Source: Hydractinia symbiolongicarpus (Eukaryota > Cnidaria > Hydrozoa > Anthoathecata > Hydractiniidae). From it: a DNA stretch of 64,000 nucleotides. Position 1 is the stretch's first letter. Every line of letters starts with the position of its first letter. The notes under the pieces are model-generated. The model made no database searches and was not told the origin of the DNA. It saw only the letters and a list, made by a program, of their open reading frames with translations. The translations under genes and the position numbers were made by a program. Of the stretch, positions 50,835 to 61,850 are shown piece after piece. The stretch is from positions 34,871,501-34,935,500 of the forward strand of contig NC_079878.1 in NCBI RefSeq assembly GCF_029227915.1, read 5' to 3'.

Positions 50835-53800
50835 CATGTTGGTACGAACATGTGACTCAACCGTTGTAACTCAAATGGACTGATCCCGTTAGAAAGTCAG
50901 CGAAATATAGTATTTGAAACTGTCTCTATTTCTTCAACGCGCACTAACGGCTAGGATCGGTCCCACATTAAAAAAATGAATTTCTTATCGCTTAGTCCCA
51001 GCAATCACGTCCAATTAAGAAGAATGTTATTTCTTGGAGTCCAATTGTCTCATTTATCACATCTATCAGGTCACAGTCCAAAATCAGTTAAACTTAGTCC
51101 CACAGTCAATCGTTTCATTGTTAAAAGCGATGCAACCTAGTAATATCATAAAAATATCGCTAAATACATGTTGCTACGAATATGTGACCCAACCGTTGTA
51201 ACTCAAACGGATTGATACTGTTAGAAAGACAATGAAAGGTAATTTCTGAAGCTGTCGCTATTTCTTCAGCGTGCGATAACGAATAGGATTCGTCCAACAG
51301 TAAAGATTGACTTATTTATCTAAATTTTTAAATGAAGCGCTACCACAGCGCCCAGGGTAATCGCTGAGTTCCGGCAATCATGTCAAATTAAGAAGAACGT
51401 TATTTCTTGGAGTCCAATTTTCTCATTAATCACATTTATCAGGTCACAGTCCAAAATCAGTTAAACTTAGTCCCACAGTCAATCGTTTCATTGTTAAAAG
51501 CGATGCAACCTAGTAATATCATAAAAATATCGCTAAATACATGTTGCTACGAATATGTGACCCAACCGTTGTAACTCAAACGGATTGATACTGTTAGAAA
51601 GACAATGAAAGGTAATTTCTGAAGCTGTCGCTATTTCTTCAGCGTGCGATAACGGATAGGATTCGTCCCACAGTAAAGAATGACTTATTTATCTAAATTT
51701 TTAAATGAAGCGCTACCACAGCGCCCAGTGTAATCGCTGAGTTGCGGCAATCATGTCAAATTAAGAAGAACGTTATTTCTTGGAGTCCAATTTTCTCATT
51801 AATCACATTGATCAGGTCACAATTCAAAGTTAGTTCAATTAATTCCCACAGTCAATGGTTTCACTATTAAAAGCGATGCAACCTAGTAATATGAGAAAAA
51901 AATCGGTAAATACATGTTGGTACGAATATGTGACCCAACCTTTGAAACTCAAATGGACTGATCCCGTTAGAAAGTCAGCCTAATATAGTATTTGAAACTG
52001 TCGCTATTTCTTCAACGCGCAGTAACGGCTAGGATCGGTCCCACATTAAAAAAATGAATTTCTTATCGCTTAGTCCCGGCAATCACGTCCAATTAAGAAG
52101 AATGTTACTTCTTGGAGTCCAATTGTCTCATTTATCACATTTATCAGGTCACAGTCCAAAATCAGTTCAATTAAGTCCCACAGTCGCTCGTTTCACTGTT
52201 AAAAGCCATACAACCTAGTAATACTGGAAAAAGGTCACGAAATACATGTTGGTACGAACATGTGACTCAACCGTTGTAACGCAAACGGATTTATACTGTT
52301 AGAAAGACAATAAAAGGTAGTTTTTGAAGCTGTTGCTTTTTCTTCAGCGCGCAATAACTGCTAGAATTGGTCCCACAGTAAAGAATGACTTATTTATCTA
52401 ATTTCTTACATAAAGCGCTACCACAGCGCCCAGTGTAATCGTTGAGTTCCGACAATCACGCCCAATTAAGAAGAATGTTATTTCTTGGAGTCCAATTGTC
52501 TTATTTATCACATTTATCAGGTGACAGTCCAAAATCAGTTAAAGTTAGTCTCACAGTGAATCGTTTCATTATTAAAAGCGATGCAACCTAGTAATATCAT
52601 AAAAATATCGCTAAATACATGTTGCTACGAATATGTGACCCAACCGTTGTAACTCAAACGGATTGATACTGTTACAAAGACAATGAAAGGTAGTTTCTGA
52701 AGCTGTCGCTATTTCTTCAGCGCGCGTTAACTGCTAGGATTGGTCCCACAGTAAAGAATGACTTATTTATCTAATTTCTTACATAAAGCGCTACCACAGC
52801 GCCCAGTGTAATCGCTGAGTTCCGACAATCACGTCCAATTAGGAAGAATGTTATTTCTTGGAGTCCAATTGTCTCATTTATCACATTTATCAGGATACAG
52901 TCCAAAATCAGTTAAACTTAGTCCCACAGTCAATCGTTTCATTGTTAAAAGCGATGCAACCTAGTAATATCATAAAAATATCGCTAAATACATGTTGCTA
53001 CGAATATGTGACCCAACCGTTGTAACTCAAACGGATGGATACTGTTACAAAGGCAATGAAAGGTCATTTCTGAAGCTGTCGCTATTTCTTCAGCGCGCGA
53101 TAACGGGTAAAGATTGGTCCCACAGTAAAAAATGACTTATAAATCTAAATTTTTAAATGAAGCACCACCACAGCGCCCAGTGTAATCGCTGAGTTTCGGT
53201 AATCATGTCAAATTAAGAAGAATGTTATTTCTTGGAGTCCAATTGCCTCACTTTCACATTTATAAGGTCACAGTCCATAATCAGTTCAATTAAGTCCCAC
53301 AGTCAATCGTTTCATTTGTAAAAGCGATGCAACCTAGTATTATCAGAAAAATACCGCTAAATACATGTTGGTACGAATACGTGACCCAACCGTTGTAACT
53401 CAAACGGACTGACACCGCAACAAAGTCAATGAAATGTAGTTTTTGAAACTATCGCTATTTCTTCAGCGTGCGATAACGGGTAGGGTTCGTCCCACAGTAA
53501 AGAATGACTTATTTATCTAAATTTTTGAATGAAGCGCTACCACAGCGCCCAGTGTAATCGCTGATCTCCGGCAATCATGTCAAATTAAGAAGAATGTTAT
53601 TTCTTGGAGTGAAAATTTCTCATTTATCACATTTATCAGGTCACAATCCAAAGTTAGTTCAATTAAGTCCCACAGTCAATCGTTTCACTGTTAAAAGCGA
53701 TGCAACCTAGTAATATGAGAAAAAAATCGGTAAATACATGTTTTTACGAATATGTGACTCAACCGTGGTAACTCAAACGGATTGATACTGTTAGAAAGAC

Positions 53801-54109
53801 AATGAAAGGTAGTTTCTGAAGCTGTCGCTATTTCTTCAGCGCGCGATAACTGCTAGGATTGGTCCCACAGTAAAGAATGACTTATTTATCTAATTTCTTA
53901 AATAAAGCGCTACCACAGCGCCCAGTGTAATTGCTGAGTTCCGACAATCTCGTCCAATTAAGAAGAATGTTATTTCTTGGAGTCTAATTGTCTCATTTAT
54001 CATATTTATCAGTTCACAGTCCAAAATCAGTTCAATTAAGTCCCACAGTCACTCGTTTCACTGTTAAAAGCCATACAACCTAGTAATACCGGAAAAATAT
54101 CACGAAATA
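50532..54109. repeat. 10-monomer HOR, copy 2 (3,578 bp)
   Basis: Order: 50532 (303 bp), 50835s, 51167c, 51540c, 51913s, 52245a, 52618c, 52991c, 53364b, 53737d. It differs from copy 1 at scattered bases and by one inserted base near 53,108 (gggtaaagattgg for agctaagattgg), so it is clearly older than the 12.7-kb duplication. The join just before it (about 50,470-50,515) mixes tails: tcaatcgtttcgctg and ttggaaaaat replace the tcgctcg and ccggaaaaat found before copy 1. Confidence 0.9.
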
Positions 54110-55600
54110 CATGTTGGTACGAACATGTGACTCAACCGTTGTAACTCAAACGGATTGATACTGTTAGAAAGACAATGAAAGGTAATTTCTGAAGCTGTCG
54201 CTATTTCTTTAGAGCGCGATAACGGCTAGGACTGGTCCCACAGTAAAAAATGGCTTATAAATCTAAATTTTTAAATGAAGCGCTACCACAGCGCCCAGTG
54301 TAATCGCTGAGTCCCGGCAATCATGTCAATTTAAGAAGAATGTTATTTCTTGGAGTCCAATTGTCTCATTTATCACATTTATCAGGTCACAGTCCAAAGT
54401 TAGTTCAATTAGGTCCCACCGTCAATCGTTTCGCTGTTAAAAGCCATACAACCTAGTAATGTTGGAAAAATGTCACGAAATACATGTTGGTACGAACATG
54501 TGACTCAACCGTTGGAACTGAAACGGATTGATACTGTTAGAAAGACAATGAGAGGTAGTTTCTGAAGCTGTCGCTATTTCTTCAGCGCGCGATAACTGCT
54601 AGGATTGGTCCCACAGTAAAGAATGACTTATTTATCTAATTTCTGAAATAAAGCGTACCACAGCGCCCAGTGTAATCGCTGAGTTCCGACAATCACGTCA
54701 AATTAAGAAGAATGTTATTTCTTGGAGTCCAATTGTCTCATTTATCACATTTATCAGGTCACAGTCCAAAATCAGTTATACTTAGTCCCACAGTCAATCG
54801 TTTCATTGTTAAAAGCGATGCAACCTAGTAATATCATAAAAATATCGCTAAATACATGTTGCTACGAATATGTGACACAACCGTTGTAACTCAAACGGAT
54901 TGATACTGTTAGAAAGACAATGAAAGGTAATTTCTGAAGCTGTCGCTATTTCTTTAGAGCGCGATAACGGCTAGGACTGGTCCCACAGTAAAAAAATGGC
55001 TTATAAATCTAAATTTTTAAATGAAGCGCTACCACAGCGCCCAGTGTAATCGCTGAGTCCCGGCAATCATGTCAATTTAAGAAGAATGTTATTTCTTGGA
55101 GTCCAATTGTCTCATTTATCACATTTATCAGGTCACAGTCCAAAGTTAGTTCAATTAGGTCCCACCGTCAATCGTTTCGCTGTTAAAAGCCATACAACCT
55201 AGTAATGTTGGAAAAATGTCACGAAATACATGTTGGTACGAACATGTGACTCAACCGTTGTAACTCAAACGGATTGATACTGTTAGAAAGACAATGAGAG
55301 GTAGTTTCTGAAGCTGTCGCTATTTCTTCAGCGCGCGATAACTGCTAGGATTGGTCCCACAGTAAAGAATGACTTATTTATCTAATTTCTGAAATAAAGC
55401 GTACCAGAGCGCCCAGTGTAATCGCTGAGTTCCGACAATCACGTCAAATTAAGATGAATGTTATTTCTTGGAGTCCAATTTTCTCATTAATCACATTTAT
55501 CAGGTGACAATTCAAAGTTAGTTCAATTAATTCCCACAGTCAATCGTTTCACTATTAAAAGCGATGCAACCTAGTAATATGAGAAAAAAATCGGTAAATA
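54110..55600. repeat. Two diverged dimers (745-bp period)
   Basis: Monomers 54110a, 54483a, 54855c, 55229a. The first and third share ctttagagcgcgataacggctaggactgg, and the second and fourth share gagaggtag with gcgtaccacagcgc or its variant. The repeat period is 745 bp (54,207 and 54,952). The third monomer has one extra a in aaaaaaatggc. The tail of 55229 switches to ttttctcattaatc and leads to a short monomer. Confidence 0.85.
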
Positions 55601-58600
55601 CATGTTGGTACGAATATGTGACCCAACCTTTGAAACTCAAATGGGCTGATCCCGTTAGAAAGTCAGCGAAATATAGTATTTGAAACTGTCTCTATTTCTT
55701 CAACGTGCACTAACGGCTAGGATCGGTCCCACATTAAAAAAATGAATTTCTTATCGCTTAGTCCCGGCAATCACGTCCAATTTAGAAGAATGTTATTTCT
55801 TGGAGTCCAATTGTCTCATTTATCACATTTATCAGGTCGCAGTCCAAAATCAGTTCAATTAAGTCCCACAGTCGCTCGTTTCACTGTTAAAAGCCATACA
55901 ACCTAGTAATACTGGAAAAAGATCACGAAATACATGTTGGTACGAAAATGTGACTCAACCGTTGTAACGCAAACGGATTTATACTGTTAGAAAGAGAATG
56001 AAAGGTAGTTTCTGAAGCTGCTATTTTTTCAGCCCGCGATAACTGCTAGGATTGGTCCCACAGTAAAGAATGACTTATCTATCTAAATTCTTAAATAAAG
56101 CGCTACCACAGCGCCCAGTGTAATTGCTGAGTTCCGAAAATCTCGTCCAATTAAGAAGAATGTTATTTTTTGGAGTCTAATTGTCTCATTTATCATATTT
56201 GTCAGTTCACAGTCCAAAATCAGTTCAATTAGGTCCCACAGGCAATCGTTTCGCTGTTAAAAGCCATACAACCTAGTAATACTGGAAAAATGTCACGAAA
56301 TACATGTTGGTACGAATATGTGACTCAACCGTTGTAACTCAAACGGATTGATATTGTTATAAAGACAATGAAAGGTAGTTTCTGAAGCTGTCGCTATTTC
56401 TTCAGCGCGCGTTAACTGCTAGGATTGGTCCCACAGTAAAGAATGACTTATTTATCTAATTTCTTACATAAAGCGCTACCACAGCGCCCAGTGTAATCGC
56501 TGAGTTCCGACAATCACGTCCAATTAAAAAGAATGTTATTTCTTGGAGTTCAATTGTCTCATTTATCACATTTATCAGGATACAGTCCAAAATCAGTTAA
56601 ACTTAGTCCCACAGTCAATCGTTTCATTGTTAAAAGCGATGCAACCTAGTAATATCATAAAAATATCGCTAAATACATGTTGCTACGAATATGGGACCCA
56701 ACCGTTGTAACTCAAACGGATGGATACTGTTACAAAGACAATGAAAGGTAATTTCTGAAGCTGTCGCTATTTCTTCAGCGCGCGATAACGGCTAAGATTG
56801 GTCCCACAGTAAAAAATGACTTATAAATCTAAATTTTTAAATGAAGCACCACCACAGCCCCCAGTGTAATCGCTGAGTTTCGGCAATCATGTCAAATTAA
56901 GAAGAATGTTATTTCTTGGAGTCCAATTGCCTCACTTTCACATTTATAAGGTCACACTCCATAATCAGTTTAATTAAGTCCCACAGTCAATCGTTTCATT
57001 TGTAAAAGCGATGCAACCTTGTATTATCAGAAAAATATCGCTAAATACATGTTGGTACGAATACGTGACCCAACCGTTGTAACTCAAACGGACTGACACC
57101 GCAACAAAGTCAATGAAATGTAGTTTTTGAAACTATCGCTATTTCTTCAGCGTGCGATAACGGGTAGGGTTCGTCCCACAGTAAAGAATGACTTATTTAT
57201 CTATATTTTTAAACAAGCGCTACCACAGCGCCCAGTGTAATCGCTGAGCTCCGGCAATCATGTCAAATTAAAAAGAATGTTATTTCTTGGAGTAAAAATT
57301 TCTCATTTATCACATTTATCAGGTCACAATCAAAAGTTAGTTCAATTAAGTCCCACAGTCAATCGTTTCACTGTTAAAAGCGATGCAACCTAGTAATATG
57401 AGAAAAAAATCGGTAAATACATGTTTTTACGAATATGTGACTCAACCGTTGTAACTAAAACGGATTGATACTGTTAGAAAGACAATGAAAGGTAGTTTCT
57501 GAAGCTGTTGCTATTTCTTCAGCGCGCGATAACTGCTAGGATTGGTCCCACAGTAAAGAATGACTTATTTATATAATTTCTTAAATAAAGCGCTACCACA
57601 GCGCCCAGTGTAATCGCTGAGTCCCGGCAATCATGTCAATTTAAGAAGAATGTTATTTCTTGGAGTCCAATTGTCTCATTTATCACATTTATCAGGTCAC
57701 AGTCCAAAGTTAGTTCAATTAGGTCCCACCGTCAATCGTTTTGCTGTTAAAAGCCATACAACATAGTAATGTTGAAAAAATGTCACGAAATACATGTTGG
57801 TACGAACATGTGACTCAACCGTTGTAACTCAAACGGATTGATACTGTTAGAAAGACAATGAGAGGTAGTTTCTGAAGCTGTCGCTATTTCTTCAGCGCGC
57901 GATAACTGCTAGGATTGGTCCCACAGTAAAGAATGACTTATTTATCTAATTTCTGAAATAAAGCGTACCACAGCGCCCAGTGTAATCGCTGAGTTCCGAC
58001 AATCACGTCAAATTAAGAAGAATGTTATTTCTTGGAGTCCAATTGTCTCATTTATCACATTTATCAGGTCACAGTCCAAAATCAGTTATACTTAGTCCCA
58101 CAGTCAATCGTTTCATTGTTAAAAGCGATGCAACCTAGTAATATCATAAAAATATCGCTAAATACATGTTGCTACGAATATGTGACCCAACCGTTGTAAC
58201 TCAAACGGATTGATACTGTTAGAAAGACAATGAAAGGTAATTTCTGAAGCTGTCGCTATTTCTTCAGCGTGCGATAACGGATAGGATTCGTCCCACAGTA
58301 AAGAATGACTTATTTATCTAAATTTTTAAATGAAGCGCTACCACAGCGCCTAGTATAATCGCTGAGTTCCTGCAATCAGGTCAAATTAAAAATAACGTTA
58401 TTTCTTGGAGTCCAATTTTCTCATTAATCACATTTATCAGGTCACAATTCAAAGTTAGTTCAATTAATTCCCACAGTCAATCGTTTCACTATTAAAAGCG
58501 ATGCAACCTAGTAATATGAGAAAAAAATCGGTAAATACATGTTGGTACGAATATGTGACCCAACCTTTGAAACTCAAATGGACTGATCCCGTTAGAAAGT

Positions 58601-59614
58601 CAGCGAAATATAGTATTTGAAACTGTCTCTATTTCTTCAACGTGCACTAACGGCTAGGATCGGTCCCACATTAAAAAAATGAATTTCTTATCGATTAGTC
58701 CAGGCAATAACGTCCAATTTAGAAGAATGTTATTTCTTGGAGTCCAATTGTCTCATTTATCACATTTATCAGGTCACAGTCCAAAATCAGTTCAATTAAG
58801 TCCCACAGTCGCTCGTTTCACTGTTAAAAGCCATACAACCTAGTAATACTGGAAAAAGATCACGAAATACATGTTGGTACGAAAATGTGACTCAACCTTT
58901 GTAACGCAAACGGATTTATACTGTTAGAAAGACAATGAAAGGTAGTTTCTGAAGCTGTCGCTATTTCTTCAGCGCGCGATAACTGCTAGGATTGGTCCCA
59001 CAGTAAAGAATGACTTATTTATCTAATTTCTTAAATAAGGCGCTACCACAGCGCCCAGTGTAATTGCTGAGTTCCGACAATCTCGTCCAATTAAGAAGAA
59101 TGTTATTTTTGGAGTAAAAATTTCTCATTTATCACATTTATCAGGTCACAATCCAAAGTTAGTTCAATTAAGTCCCACAGACAATCGTTTCACTGTTAAA
59201 AGCGATGCAACCTAGTAATATGAGAAAAAAATCGGTAAATACATGCTTTTACGAATATGTGACTCAACCGTTGTAACTCAAACGGATTGATACTGTTAGA
59301 AAGACAATGAAAGGTAGTTTCTGAAGCTGTCGCTATTTCTTCAGCGCGCGATAACTGCTAGGATTGGTCCCACAGTAAAGAATGACTTATTTATCTAATT
59401 TCTTAAATAAAGCGCTACCACAGCGCCCAGTGTAATTGCTGAGTTCCGACAATCTCGTCCAATTAAGAAGAATGCTATTTTTTGGAGTCTAATTGTCTCA
59501 TTTATCATATTTATCAGTTCACAGTCCAAAATCAGTTCAATTAAGTCCCACAGTCACTCGTTTCACTGTTAAAAGCCATACAACCTAGTAATACCGGAAA
59601 AATAGCACGAAATA
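55601..59614. repeat. Mixed block, two short monomers 2,937 bp apart
   Basis: Monomers: 55601s, 55933a (370 bp; gtcg lost in ctgaagctgctattt), 56303a, 56676c (acggatggatac), 57048b, 57420d, 57793a, 58165c, 58538s, 58870a, 59242d (catgctttt). The pair 55601s-55933a recurs at 58538s-58870a. Monomers 56676, 57048 and 57420 are a diverged third copy of the c, b, d part of the 10-mer HOR (52,991-53,737). This block carries more single-base scars than its neighbours, which suggests less recent homogenisation. Confidence 0.82.
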
Positions 59615-61850
59615 CATGTTGGTACGAACATGTGACTCAACCGTTGTAACTCAAACGGATTGATACTGTTAGAAAGACAATGAAAGGTAATTTCTGAAGC
59701 TGTCGCTATTTCTTCAGAGCGCGATAACGGCTAGGATTGGTCCCACAGTAAAAAATGGCTTATAAATCTAAATTTTTAAATAAAGCGCTACCACAGCGCC
59801 CAGTGTAATCGCTGTGTCCCGGCAATCATGTCAATTTAAGAAGAATGTTATTTCTTGGAGTCCAATTGTCTCATTTATCACATTTATCAGGTCACAGTCC
59901 AAAGTTAGTTCAATTAGGTCCCGTCGTCAATCGTTTCGCTGTTAAAAGCCATAAAACCTAGTAATGTTGGAAAAATGTCACGAAATACATGTTGGTACGA
60001 ACATGTGACTCAACCGTTGTAACTCAAACGGATTGATACTGTTAGAAAGACAATGAGAGGTAGTTTCTGAAGCTGTCGCTATTTCTTCAGCGCGCGATAA
60101 CTGCTAAGATTGGTCCCACAGTAAAGAATGACTTATTTATCTAATTTCTGAAATAAAGCGTACCACAGCGCCCAGTGTAATCGCTGAGTTCCGACAATCA
60201 CGTCAAATTAAGAAGAATGTTATTTCTTGGAGTCCAATTGTCTCATTTATCACATTTATCAGGTCACAGTCCAAAGTTAGTTCAATTAGGTCCCACAGTC
60301 AATCGTTTCGCTGTTAAAAGCCATACAACCTAGTAATATCATAAAAATATCGGTAAATACATGTTTTTACGAATATGTGACTCAACCGTTGTAACTCAAA
60401 CGGATTGATACTGTTAGAAAGACAATGAAAGGTAATTTCTGAAGCTGTGGCTATTTCTTCAGAGCGCGATAACGGCTAGGATTGGTCCCACAGTAAAAAA
60501 TGGCTTATAAATCTAAATTTTTAAATAAAGCGCTACCACAGCGCCCAGTGTAATCGCTGAGTCCCGGCAATCATGTCAATTTAAGAAGAATGTTATTTCT
60601 TGGAGTCCAATTGTCTCATTTATCACATTTATCAGGTCACAGTCCAAAGTTAGTTCATTTAGGTCCCGCCGTCAATCGTTTCGCTGTTAAAAGCCATACA
60701 ACCTAGTAATGTTGGAAAAATGTCACGAAATACATGTTGGTACGAACATGTGACTCAACCGTTGTAACTCAAACGGATTGATACTGTTAGAAAGACAATG
60801 AGAGGTAGTTTCTGAAGCTGTCGCTATTTCTTCAGCGCGCGATAACTGCTAGGATTGGTCCCACAGTAAAGAATGACTTATTTATCTAATTTCTGAAATA
60901 AAGCGTACCACAGCGCCCAGTGTAATCGCTGAGTTCCGACAATCACGTCAAATTAAGAAGAATGTTATTTCTTGGAGTCCAATTGTCTCATTTATCACAT
61001 TTATCAGGTCACAGTCCAAAGTTAGTTCAATTAGGTCCCACAGTCAATCGTTTCGCTGTTAAAAGCCATACAACCTAGTAATATCATAAAAATATCGGTA
61101 AATACATGTTTTTACGAATATGTGACTCAACCGTTGTAACTCAAACGGATTGATACTGTTAGAAAGACAATGAAAGGTAGTTTCTGAAGCTGTCGCTATT
61201 TCTTCAGCGCGCGTTAACTGCTAGGATTGGTCCCACAGTAAAGAATGACTTATTTATCTAATTTCTTACATAAAGCGCTACCACAGCGCCCAGTGTAATC
61301 GCTGAGCTCCGGCAATAATGTCAAATTAAGAAGAATGTTATTTCTTGGAGTAAAAATTTCTCATTTATCACATTTATCAGGTCACAATCCAAAGTTAGTT
61401 CAATTAAGTCCCACAGTCAATCGTTTCACTGTTAAAAGCGATGCAACCTAGTAATATGAGAAAAAAATCGGTAAATACATGTTTTTACGAATATGTGACT
61501 CAACCGTTGTAACTCAAGCGGATTGATACTGTTAGAAAGACAATGAAAGGTAGTTTCTGAAGCTGTCGCTATTTCTTCAGCACGCGATAACTGCTAGGAT
61601 TGGTCCCACAGTAAAGAATGACTTATTTATCTAATTTCTTAAATAAAGCGCTACCACAGCGCCCAGTGTAATTGCTGAGTTCCGACAATCTCGTCCAATT
61701 AAGAAGAATGTTATTTCTTGGAGTCTAATTGTCTCATTTATCATATTTATCAGTTCACAGTCCAAAATCAGTTCAATTAAGTCCCACAGTCACTCGTTTC
61801 ACTGTTAAAAGCCATACAACCTAGTAATACCGGAAAAATATCACGAAATA
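59615..61850. repeat. 6-monomer HOR, copy 1 (2,236 bp)
   Basis: Order: 59615a (ttcagagcgcg, aatggc), 59988a (gagaggtag), 60360d start (aatggc), 60733a (gagaggtag), 61105d start (gcgcgttaac, gagtaaaaatttctc), 61478d (actcaagcggattg, gcacgcgataac). The first four monomers are two rounds of one dimer (745 bp). Offsets of 2,236 bp link caagcgg at 61,515 and 63,751, and taaaaatttc at 61,351 and 63,587. Confidence 0.92.
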
